Under the pieces are notes generated by a model. The model saw only the letters and a program-made list of their open reading frames with translations. It did no database searches and was not told the origin of the DNA. Below, piece by piece: positions 1-5,034 of a stretch of DNA of 5,034 nucleotides (within the stretch, counting starts at the first letter, position 1; each line of letters starts with the position of its first letter). Source of the DNA: Bryobacteraceae bacterium (lineage in GTDB: Bacteria > Acidobacteriota > Terriglobia > Bryobacterales > Bryobacteraceae). The translations under genes were made by a program, and so were the position numbers. Where the stretch lies: contig JASHWA010000240.1 of NCBI GenBank assembly GCA_030044325.1, positions 1 to 5,034 on the forward strand. The letters run 5' to 3'.

Positions 1-983
1 GTGGCCGCGTTCTGGTAGAACAACCGTTGGATCAGCGGCGGGGAAGACGGGCCGAATCCCAGTTGATGGATCGCGTCCGTGAGACGATCAACGTCGGCTT
101 GAGGAATCGCGAGATTGCTGGTCAGCCGCAGGACATTGCCGCCGATAGCGGCCGCGTGGAGCGCGTTATTGTCGAGATTCTGCCAGTTCTGGGTCACGTA
201 GGTAACGGCGTTTGCGGCGGTTCCGTCGGGAACGGGAATATCCTGCGTGTAGACGGCTGCCTTATTGTTGATCTCGCTCTCGATGCTCAGCAGATCCGCC
301 GCCGAGCAGGTTGTCTTACAGCTAATCTGGACGACGGATGGGCTCTTGGGGTCGGCGCTGAGCGTAAAACTGTCGCTGGACAGGGTGAGCGCGATCTCGG
401 CCGCGTTGGAACTTTGCACAATGCGTCCCGTGCAGGGAACCGGCCCGGCCCACGAGGTCGCTGCACTTAATGTCGTTTGTTCGCCCACACAGACGCCGGG
501 CAGGGTGTAGGAGGTCGATTTGGCGGCATCGGGCGGGCTTGCGGCGGCTGACGTGTCGATCATCTGCTCGGCTGTTCTCGCATTTGCAGGAGTGCAGGTC
601 TTGCCCTGCTTGCACTCGATCATAATGCCGGTGATCGCCGTCGCCGCCGTGAATTTTAGGTTTGCAGCGAGTTGGCTCTTGTTCATGTCGGCGACGATCT
701 TCTGCGCATTTGAAGTCGGCGCATAGATATCGCCGCTCCCGCAGCCGGCAGGAGCAGTACGCTGGCCCGTGATTCCGGTGCTGTCCTTGGCGTTGGGCGG
801 AATGCAAAAGTAGGGGAGCTGGTACACCTCGGAAGTGAACGTCTGGTTTTGTGCAGCCGCAGTCGGGCCGTCCCAAAAACACCACACGACGAAGCCGGCA
901 AACGCCGCTGCCGCGGCGGCGACTCTGACCGCGTTGGTGCGGTGCGCCGTGATTAATGCGCGTCTGGAGCGTCCTGGTGACAT
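1..983 (-). CDS. Exported or membrane-anchored cysteine-rich protein of unknown function, 3' end beyond window
   Basis: Reading the minus strand from the ATG at 983-981 gives 327 codons without a stop up to the window edge, so the C-terminus is missing. I do not recognise the family. The protein has a basic N-terminus (MSPGRSRR), then one hydrophobic segment at about residues 20-37 (VAAAAAAFAGFVVW), followed by TAAA-Q near residues 41-45. It is therefore a signal peptide or an N-terminal anchor, with the rest outside the cytoplasm. The exported part has a balanced composition and eight cysteines (60, 81, 124, 130, 165, 184, 222, 226), suggesting up to four disulfides. The region around 286-310 (LRLTSNLAIPQADVDRLTDA) looks helical. 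The ATG lies 31 bp inside the 3' end of the preceding gene, in another frame. Only a weak AAGGCG (995-1000) lies upstream, so translation may depend on coupling. The start is chosen because it is the only ATG that supplies the hydrophobic segment. The next in-frame start-type codon, a GTG at residue 33, would cut through it. The coding reality is firm; the function is unknown. Confidence 0.82.
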   Translation of the reverse strand, partial: MSPGRSRRALITAHRTNAVRVAAAAAAFAGFVVWCFWDGPTAAAQNQTFTSEVYQLPYFCIPPNAKDSTGITGQRTAPAGCGSGDIYAPTSNAQKIVADMNKSQLAANLKFTAATAITGIMIECKQGKTCTPANARTAEQMIDTSAAASPPDAAKSTSYTLPGVCVGEQTTLSAATSWAGPVPCTGRIVQSSNAAEIALTLSSDSFTLSADPKSPSVVQISCKTTCSAADLLSIESEINNKAAVYTQDIPVPDGTAANAVTYVTQNWQNLDNNALHAAAIGGNVLRLTSNLAIPQADVDRLTDAIHQLGFGPSSPPLIQRLFYQNAA

Positions 984-1819
984 TGGATCGCGTTCGCCTT
1001 CGCATAGATGAAAGCATAGAACCCTGGCAGATCCTGTTTGAGGAACGATCGATATAAATCCATCGTTCCCGGCGAGAAGCGCTGGGGATAAAGCAATTCG
1101 GCCAGGGCAGCGGCGGTGAGCTGGGTCGCAAAATCGTAGCCGTAGCCGTTCGGATCGTCGGTATCCGCGCCGATCAGGGTGAGAATGCGATCGGCCATGC
1201 CAATCGCACGGTACACATCGGGAGCTGCGGGAGATCCGGCGGCGATCTGCTTCTCGGATTCCAAAAGCACGTTTACATCGGCCGAGCGGATTCCGCGGTA
1301 GTTCAACTCGATGAAGTCCGCCGCCTCCATAACAGGGAGCAGAGAATCCGGATCATGACTGATCTGGTATCGGATAAAAATCTCCTTGATTCCCGCCGCG
1401 GCTCTTTTCGCAAACGCCCCGCTGGTTGCTCCGTTATCGATGAAAGCGGAAGCATTGCATATCGATTGTGGATTGGAGCTGGTCTGGCGGTTGATCCTCT
1501 CTTTCGCCTTGTCGATATCCGCGTGGTCAGCCTTAGGCGACGACGTCGTGAGGATCCTCCACAGCCTGGAACCGAGATTCAGGAAGGCGTCATCGTAAAT
1601 TCGTTGGTTTTTTTCGCCCTGGCCGCGCTTCAACCGGTCGAGCGCGGCGGCATTGTCGTTGCGGCCAACCAATTGGAGAGCCTCGATGCAGGAACCCGGA
1701 TTGCTGTGCCACTGCCGCCACACGAGTGCCTCGACCTCCTGTTCGAGGGTCTGGGCGGCAGCCGGCGCGGATGAAAGAACAAGAATCGCGAATCCTGCCA
1801 GCGGTTTTGATAGACGCAT
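953..1819 (-). CDS. Predicted periplasmic helix-rich protein of unknown function
   Basis: This is a complete 288-residue gene. It begins with a clear Sec signal peptide: basic MRLSK, a hydrophobic core LAGFAILVLSS, and an AXA-type site, with cleavage most likely after residue 22 (PAAA-Q). The mature part is predicted from composition to be largely alpha-helical (for example residues 24-38, 55-67, 137-151 and 230-245), with three cysteines at 44, 121 and 280. I see no catalytic motif, repeat array or further membrane segment, and I do not recognise the family. The start is supported by GAGG at 1828-1831, 8 nt upstream of the ATG, and by the signal peptide. The gene sits 10 bp after the beta-barrel gene and overlaps the following gene by 31 bp, so it is the middle member of a three-gene operon of exported proteins. 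It may be an accessory or partner of the barrel protein, but that is inferred only from position. Confidence 0.88.
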   Translation of the reverse strand: MRLSKPLAGFAILVLSSAPAAAQTLEQEVEALVWRQWHSNPGSCIEALQLVGRNDNAAALDRLKRGQGEKNQRIYDDAFLNLGSRLWRILTTSSPKADHADIDKAKERINRQTSSNPQSICNASAFIDNGATSGAFAKRAAAGIKEIFIRYQISHDPDSLLPVMEAADFIELNYRGIRSADVNVLLESEKQIAAGSPAAPDVYRAIGMADRILTLIGADTDDPNGYGYDFATQLTAAALAELLYPQRFSPGTMDLYRSFLKQDLPGFYAFIYAKANAIQCHQDAPDAH

Positions 1820-1827
1820 TTTCCGGT

Positions 1828-1831
1828 CCTC
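1828..1831 (-). promoter_or_regulatory. Ribosome binding site overlapping the upstream stop codon
   Basis: On the minus strand the sequence reads AGTTGAGGACCGGAAAATG. The GAGG Shine-Dalgarno core lies 8 nt before the ATG at 1819 and shares its GA with the TGA stop (1832-1830) of the beta-barrel gene. Ribosomes finishing the barrel gene would terminate directly on the binding site of the next gene. This fixes the start at 1819 and points to translational coupling. Confidence 0.75.
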
Positions 1832-2372
1832 AACTGCCAGGCCGATGGCCGAAGGTCACTCCCAGGCGCACTCCCCAAAAATGGATGTACGGCCCTGTGT
1901 GTATGTAGGGTTCGATGGGAATTTGCGCGGCCTGCTCGCGGAATTCGACGCGAAGCGCCAGGCCGTCGCGAATCCAGTAATTCACGCCGCCGCCAAAATC
2001 AAATCCATTGCTTGTGAAATCGTTAAAAATCAGAGCGTAGCCCGCGGTGACGAACGGGTCAAAATTGGGCAATTTGTCGGGCATACGGAAGTGCGCAACA
2101 CCCCCGATCGACAGGACGCCGACCGTGGAGGAAGCCTCGCCTTTGCCAGGAACGATGCCTTGGATGTCTACCATGGGACCAACGAAGAGCCAACTTTTAG
2201 CGCCGTAGACTCTTTGCGCTCCGCCGCCCACGCTGTAGCTCGCCACTTTGCTCGAAGGGTCGCCAGCAGCGGCTTCGCTGCCAGGCGCGACAAAGACGTA
2301 CGCCGTCGAGGATTGCGCTCTCGCGGCTTCAAGGAACAGCAGCAGTATCCAGACAAGACGAGGCGCTTTCAT
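1830..2372 (-). CDS. Small outer-membrane beta-barrel protein (OmpA/OmpX-like fold)
   Basis: This is a complete 180-residue gene. The first ~19 residues form a signal peptide (MKAPR, core LVWILLLFLEA, cleavage ARA-Q). The mature part has alternating hydrophobic/polar strands, rich in glycine and aromatics, separated by short polar turns. Examples are TAYVFVAPG (23-31), SYSVGGGAQRVY (45-56), WLFVGPMVDIQGI (61-73), VGVLSIGGVAHFRM (84-97), DPFVTAGYALIF (105-116), FDFGGGVNYWIRDGLALRVEFRE (split around 124-146) and HFWGVRLGVTFG (164-175). That number and length fit an eight-stranded barrel like the PF13505-type outer-membrane proteins. The segment GGGVNYW..DGLALRVEFRE is typical of the penultimate hairpin in these barrels. 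The terminal residue is Ser after a basic tail, not the usual aromatic, which is slightly atypical. A frame extension to a TTG at 2399 is less likely, because it would add residues before a good signal peptide and nearly reach the predicted transcription start. Role: envelope structure, adhesion or small-solute passage cannot be distinguished. It is the first gene of the leftward operon. Confidence 0.85.
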   Translation of the reverse strand: MKAPRLVWILLLFLEAARAQSSTAYVFVAPGSEAAAGDPSSKVASYSVGGGAQRVYGAKSWLFVGPMVDIQGIVPGKGEASSTVGVLSIGGVAHFRMPDKLPNFDPFVTAGYALIFNDFTSNGFDFGGGVNYWIRDGLALRVEFREQAAQIPIEPYIHTGPYIHFWGVRLGVTFGHRPGS

Positions 2373-2375
2373 TGG

Positions 2376-2381
2376 CTCCCC
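2376..2381 (-). promoter_or_regulatory. Closely spaced ribosome binding site of the beta-barrel gene
   Basis: The minus strand reads GGGGAG-CCA-ATG, a purine-rich Shine-Dalgarno-like stretch only 3 nt before the ATG at 2372. The spacing is short, but it is the best purine run upstream, and the signal peptide begins directly at this ATG. It supports starting at 2372 over the in-frame TTG codons at 2399 and 2396. Confidence 0.5.
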
Positions 2382-2408
2382 ATGCGGGATCAGCAACAAT
2401 TTCGGTCG

Positions 2409-2437
2409 AGTCTATCACAATTGATTTTTTCCATCAA
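2409..2437 (-). promoter_or_regulatory. Candidate sigma-70 type promoter for the leftward operon
   Basis: On the minus strand a TTGATG -35 hexamer (2437-2432, four of six consensus bases) is followed after exactly 17 nt by TAGACT (2414-2409, four of six). The -10 has an extended TG motif (TGATAGACT). Transcription would start near 2402, giving a leader of about 30 nt that contains the GGGGAG site. It lies in an AT-rich stretch directly upstream of the operon. The hexamers are imperfect, so this is a prediction from spacing and position. Confidence 0.5.
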
Positions 2438-2438
2438 T
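2420..2438. repeat. Short inverted repeat ATTGAT-N7-ATCAAT over the leftward -35 element
   Basis: A perfect 6-bp dyad, ATTGAT (2420-2425) and ATCAAT (2433-2438), is separated by seven bases. Its right arm overlaps the predicted -35 element (2432-2437) of the leftward promoter, so it could be an operator. Arms this short are common by chance in AT-rich DNA, so the regulatory role is a weak inference. Confidence 0.3.
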
Positions 2439-2491
2439 GAGATAGTGAATAAAATTTTCTTAATGTTACTCCCCTGTCAAATTCATCTCAG

Positions 2492-2505
2492 TTCGCGGCT
2501 GCGAA
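2492..2505. promoter_or_regulatory. Candidate operator: dyad TTCGC-N4-GCGAA at the -35 position of the rightward promoter
   Basis: A perfect 5-bp inverted repeat with a 4-base centre (GGCT) lies at about -42 to -29 relative to the predicted start at 2534. No -35-like hexamer is present at the expected place (2498-2503 reads GCTGCG). A protein bound here could replace the -35 contact (activator) or block polymerase (repressor). The TTCGC pentamer recurs at 2526-2530 and 2540-2544. Confidence 0.35.
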
Positions 2506-2517
2506 TCCTTGATTTTC

Positions 2518-2526
2518 TGTTATAAT
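2518..2526 (+). promoter_or_regulatory. Extended -10 promoter abutting the start codon (leaderless transcript predicted)
   Basis: TGTTATAAT at 2518-2526 is a perfect extended -10 element (TG-N-TATAAT). Its last base is 8 positions before the A of the ATG at 2534. With the usual 6-8 nt between the -10 and the start point, transcription would begin at or within a base of the start codon. The bases between (TCGCCCC) contain no Shine-Dalgarno sequence, which fits leaderless initiation. A promoter farther upstream that gives a conventional leader is the alternative, but no ribosome binding site would serve it. Confidence 0.6.
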
Positions 2527-2533
2527 TCGCCCC

Positions 2534-4546
2534 ATGAATTTCGCGAGAATTGCGATATATCTTGCAACGGTGGGATTCTTGCGAGCCGCGACGTGCCCCA
2601 CTACCGCATCGCCGCCTGCCGCCTCGGCCTGGGACAGCTCCGGCAACAACCTGCTGAGCGGCACGTATTACTTTCGTTATGTCCAATATACGGTCGGCGA
2701 TCAAAAAGGCGATCTATCGCGCGCGGTTGCGGTTTACAACACCATCACCTTTGACGGGAAGGGTAGCTATTCGATCAGCGGGTACGAACTTGATTCGAAT
2801 ACTGTCGCTCCGGTCACTTCCCCGACTACAACTTCCGGCGAGTTTCAACCGACGGCGTTCACCGCAGCGGGGACTTATTCCATTTCGATTACAGGTTTTG
2901 GCTTTCTGACCAATCCGATTTGTCCCGGGGACCTGATCTGGGGTTCAGTTGCGCAGAACGGGAGTTTTACCGGCAGCTCTACGGAGACGCTGAGCAGCTA
3001 TAACGATATATTCCTGTCTGCGCCACTCGCTTCGCCGGAAGCTACGAATGCCACATTGTCGGGAACCTATACGGTCAACTACCTTAACTATCCCAATGGC
3101 TATCCCGCGGACACGGTTGCCGCTACGTTCGAGATCAATCCAAACGGCGCCGCCGCGGCGGGATTTACGGGATCGCTGGGGACTGTGTCGGTGATGTCAT
3201 ACACCGGCAACGGAGCGATGGCGAAGAGTTCGCAAAGCGACGTGAGTTATCAGTTCAACAACGGCGCGGCGGTGTTGAATTTTACGGCGTCGGCCGTGAT
3301 TCCGGGACAAGAACTCCTGTTTATATCGCCCGACGGCAACTTTATATTCGGGGGCGCGAGCGGCGCGTGGGACATTTTTGTAGGTGTTCGCACCAGCGGT
3401 CCGGCCGGCTCGGGATTTGGAGGGCTGTATTATCAGGCGGGCATCGATGAAGACGAGACGAACCTCGCGGCGAGCGGTATCGGAGCCATCGACACTTACT
3501 ATGGCGCGTTCGAGCCGATTTCCTCGTCGGGCACGATCATCGACCACCAGCGAATCCGAGCGCAGCTTAGTCCGCAGTCGTTAGCTGCCACGAGCCCGTG
3601 TGCGATGGGAGCATCCTGCGCGATCGGCTATACCTTTACGGATCCCTATGAATCCGCATTTGAGCCATTTAACGGAACAACGCCGGCGACATACACGAGC
3701 ACGGTCAGTCAGTCTTCCTATACGATCGGGGGCGGTGGAACCATCCGTATCGGATTTGGAACAAGTCCGCATTTGGGGATCAACGTCGCGCTCCAGGCGC
3801 CCGCTCTGGCGGGTCCGGCGTCCACCGCGACTGCGCCCTATATCAATCCGACGGGTGTGTTGAATGCCGCGAGCTATGCTCCTTTCACCTCCGGCATCTC
3901 ACCTGGCGGCCTGATGGTTCTGTTCGGCTCGAACTTCTCGAATTCCATGGCCGCGGCGGGCGCCGCGACGACGACGCTCGACGGGGTTCAAGTCACCTTC
4001 AATGGGACTCTGGCTTATATTTCCTATGTAACGCCGACGCAAATGTCCGTGACTGTCCCGTATTCGATCACCGGTCCGGCGGCCCAAATCGTGGTGACGA
4101 ACAGCAACGGCTCCTCAAATACCGTGTGGGAACCGGTGAATCTGACCACGCCGGGCGTGCTGACGCAAAGCGAGAACGGAATCAGCGACGCGATCGCGAC
4201 GCATCAGAGCGGCGCTTTAATCACCGCGGCAGACCCCGCGGCGCCCGGCGAGACGGTGTTCGTGTATTTGACCGGCCTGGGCGCTGTCGCGACGCCGGTC
4301 TTCGGCACCGGGACAATTGTCCAGGGATTGAATGTATTTTCGGCCACGATCGGGGGAATGAGCGCGACAGTGACTTCGGCGGGTGCGATGACTTCGATTC
4401 CGGGTCTTTATCAAATGGAACTCACCATCCCTGCGCTGGCGAGCGGACCGGCGGTGGATGAGGTTTTAGTCATCGAGGGGCCGGATTCGAAGACTTCGGA
4501 ATCGAAAATTCAGGTGGGCACAGCTCCGGCCGCCGGGGCACAGTAG
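2534..4546 (+). CDS. Secreted multi-module protein with C-terminal TIGR03437 domain
   Basis: This is a complete 670-residue protein. A signal peptide occupies about residues 1-18 or 1-19 (MNFAR, core IAIYLATVGFL, then RAA), so the protein is exported. Residues 38-424 look like three diverged beta-rich modules, described in their own entry. Residues about 439-663 match the TIGR03437 Solibacter domain in order: NAASYAPF (444-451), ISPGGLMVLFGSNFS (455-469), TPTQMSVTVP (500-509), PGETVFVYLTGLGAV (571-585), IGGMSATVTSAG (606-617) and GLYQMELTIP (624-633). The first ~90 residues of that domain resemble an IPT/TIG immunoglobulin-like fold. The family's function is unknown; a cell-surface binding or structural role is inferred. 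There are four cysteines (21, 130, 356, 362). Cys21 follows AAT and is not a lipobox. The ATG at 2534 has no Shine-Dalgarno but is placed by the signal peptide and sits immediately after an extended -10. A probable hydrolase gene follows after 20 bp on the same strand. Confidence 0.92.
   Translation: MNFARIAIYLATVGFLRAATCPTTASPPAASAWDSSGNNLLSGTYYFRYVQYTVGDQKGDLSRAVAVYNTITFDGKGSYSISGYELDSNTVAPVTSPTTTSGEFQPTAFTAAGTYSISITGFGFLTNPICPGDLIWGSVAQNGSFTGSSTETLSSYNDIFLSAPLASPEATNATLSGTYTVNYLNYPNGYPADTVAATFEINPNGAAAAGFTGSLGTVSVMSYTGNGAMAKSSQSDVSYQFNNGAAVLNFTASAVIPGQELLFISPDGNFIFGGASGAWDIFVGVRTSGPAGSGFGGLYYQAGIDEDETNLAASGIGAIDTYYGAFEPISSSGTIIDHQRIRAQLSPQSLAATSPCAMGASCAIGYTFTDPYESAFEPFNGTTPATYTSTVSQSSYTIGGGGTIRIGFGTSPHLGINVALQAPALAGPASTATAPYINPTGVLNAASYAPFTSGISPGGLMVLFGSNFSNSMAAAGAATTTLDGVQVTFNGTLAYISYVTPTQMSVTVPYSITGPAAQIVVTNSNGSSNTVWEPVNLTTPGVLTQSENGISDAIATHQSGALITAADPAAPGETVFVYLTGLGAVATPVFGTGTIVQGLNVFSATIGGMSATVTSAGAMTSIPGLYQMELTIPALASGPAVDEVLVIEGPDSKTSESKIQVGTAPAAGAQ
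2645..3805 (+). repeat. Three diverged protein-level modules in the N-terminal part of the TIGR03437 protein
   Basis: Aligned by eye, three segments share their beginnings and ends. Module A (residues 38-166) opens with LLSGTYYFRYVQY and closes with PGDLIWGSVAQNGSFTG...NDIFLSAPL. Module B (172-286) opens with TLSGTYTVNYLNY and closes with PGQELLFISPDGNFIFGGASGAWDIFVGVR as shorter blocks. Module C (292-424) opens with GFGGLYYQAG and closes with GGTIRIGFG...LGINVALQA. A and B correspond best; C is weaker. Nucleotide identity between the copies is low, so this is an old duplication and not a DNA repeat. Each copy is probably a small beta-sandwich or barrel, inferred from alternating strands and Gly/Thr/Ser content. 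Confidence 0.5.
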
Positions 4547-4557
4547 CACAAGAAAGC

Positions 4558-4561
4558 GAGG
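4558..4561 (+). promoter_or_regulatory. Ribosome binding site of the hydrolase gene
   Basis: GAGG lies 5 nt before the ATG at 4567 (GCGAGGCGTCCATG), in the 20-bp gap after the TAG stop at 4544-4546. It fixes the start codon. It also contrasts with the preceding gene, which has no such site. No terminator lies in the gap, so read-through from the upstream gene is expected. Confidence 0.65.
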
Positions 4562-4566
4562 CGTCC

Positions 4567-5034
4567 ATGGAAGAGAAACCTTCTCCGCCCGAGCGAGTCG
4601 CCGTTGTGGTTGTGCACGGCGTTGGTTATCACGAGCCGTATGAGAGCGCACGCAGCATCGGCGACATGCTTCAAAACCTGAAGACTTCAACGGGAAGCTC
4701 ACAGTACACGCCGACCCACGAAGAGGTGCTCCGGCTGAAGGTGGATCCGCTGCACGTCACATCATCGAACAGCGGGTCCCATCGAAAATGGGGGCCGATG
4801 GGCGAATTCTACTCCCAGGCGATGGCGTCGCCCGAGGAGGCGGCCAATCTCGCGCAGAGACTCGACTTCGAATTCATGCGGGCTCAGGTGGAAAAGTATC
4901 GCGGCGAAAAGCCGGAAGACACCTATCAGACGGTTCGCCTTGCGACGGAGCGTTTACACGACGGGCGGCCTCAACAGACGATTCATATTTATGAGATGTA
5001 CTGGGCGGATCTTTCACGGCTGAGTTCCTCGGCT
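4567..5034 (+). CDS. Probable alpha/beta hydrolase (esterase/lipase-like), N-terminal 156 residues only
   Basis: The frame is open from the ATG at 4567 to the window edge, giving exactly 156 codons; the C-terminus lies outside. Residues 11-20 (VAVVVVHGVG) are a buried beta strand followed by an HGxG oxyanion-hole turn. This is the usual first recognisable element of alpha/beta-hydrolase esterases and lipases. A helix (ESARSIGDMLQNL, 26-38) follows, as expected after that strand. The region 50-135 is charged and looks like an insertion before the next core strand QTIHIYEMYWADLSRL (137-152). The nucleophile elbow (GxSxG) and catalytic histidine would lie beyond the window, so activity cannot be judged. 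There is no signal peptide, so it is probably cytoplasmic unless membrane segments occur later. It starts 20 bp after the TIGR03437 gene and is probably co-transcribed with it. The substrate is unknown. Assignment to the fold is fairly likely; any finer family is not visible. Confidence 0.75.
   Translation, partial: MEEKPSPPERVAVVVVHGVGYHEPYESARSIGDMLQNLKTSTGSSQYTPTHEEVLRLKVDPLHVTSSNSGSHRKWGPMGEFYSQAMASPEEAANLAQRLDFEFMRAQVEKYRGEKPEDTYQTVRLATERLHDGRPQQTIHIYEMYWADLSRLSSSA

Noticed and set aside
27..470. Plus-strand open frame of 147 codons
   Set aside because: It is antisense to the cysteine-rich exported protein, with Arg/Gly-rich composition and no ribosome binding site. The opposite strand explains the region better.
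322..1131. Minus-strand open frame of 269 codons
   Set aside because: It is rich in Arg, His and Cys, spans the 3' end of one real gene and most of another, and lacks an export signal or ribosome binding site. The neighbouring frame starting at 983 has normal composition and a membrane segment.
2397..2399. TTG start for the beta-barrel protein, adding nine residues
   Set aside because: It would lie about 3 nt from the predicted transcription start with no Shine-Dalgarno. The ATG at 2372 begins a standard signal peptide behind GGGGAG.
1653..2525. Plus-strand open frame of 290 codons
   Set aside because: It runs antisense across two genes with clear signal peptides and Shine-Dalgarno sites. 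It has an Arg-rich shadow composition and passes through the divergent promoter region.
2509..2526. TTGATT (2509-2514) as a -35 element for TATAAT at 2521
   Set aside because: The spacer would be only 6 nt, far from the 16-18 nt needed, so the promoter is treated as extended -10 without a -35.
2585..2597. Lipoprotein attachment at Cys21 of the TIGR03437 protein
   Set aside because: The residues before the cysteine are A-A-T, so the position before Cys is Thr, not Gly/Ala/Ser. A signal peptidase I site one or two residues earlier fits better.
4547..4566. Terminator between the TIGR03437 gene and the hydrolase gene
   Set aside because: The 20-bp gap holds no hairpin or T-run, only a ribosome binding site.

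Overview
The window is GC-rich bacterial DNA and probably comes from Acidobacteriota of the Solibacter/Bryobacter type. The main evidence is the C-terminal domain of the 670-residue protein at 2534-4546. It carries the NAASY...ISPGGLMVLFGSNF...TPTQMSVTVP...PGETVFVYLTGLGAV...GLYQMELTIP signature of the TIGR03437 family, which is known mainly as a large paralogous family in Candidatus Solibacter usitatus. This is a family-level inference, not a species call.

There are two divergent transcription units. The leftward unit (minus strand, 2372 down to beyond position 1) holds three tightly packed genes for predicted exported proteins. The first is a small outer-membrane beta-barrel protein (180 aa, 1830-2372). 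The second is a helix-rich periplasmic protein with a signal peptide (288 aa, 953-1819). The third is a membrane-anchored or secreted protein with eight extracytoplasmic cysteines (at least 327 aa, 1-983), cut by the window's left edge. It is easy to overlook because its reading frame never closes inside the window and an arginine-rich antisense-like frame competes with it. The genes are joined by a 10-bp gap whose ribosome binding site contains the upstream stop codon, and by a 31-bp overlap, so co-translation is likely. I recognise no named family for the last two. The set looks like an uncharacterised cell-envelope module.

The rightward unit (plus strand, 2534 to beyond 5034) holds the secreted TIGR03437 protein followed 20 bp later by the N-terminal 156 residues of a probable alpha/beta hydrolase with an HGVG oxyanion-hole motif. 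The N-terminal two thirds of the TIGR03437 protein appear to consist of three diverged copies of a beta-rich module.

The AT-rich divergent intergenic region (2373-2533) contains a good candidate promoter for each unit. The rightward one is a perfect extended -10 (TGTTATAAT) ending 7 nt before the ATG, which predicts a leaderless mRNA. A perfect dyad, TTCGC-N4-GCGAA, occupies the place where its missing -35 element would be. No RNA genes, mobile elements, CRISPR arrays or convincing terminators were seen, and no stretch longer than 300 bp lacks a gene.
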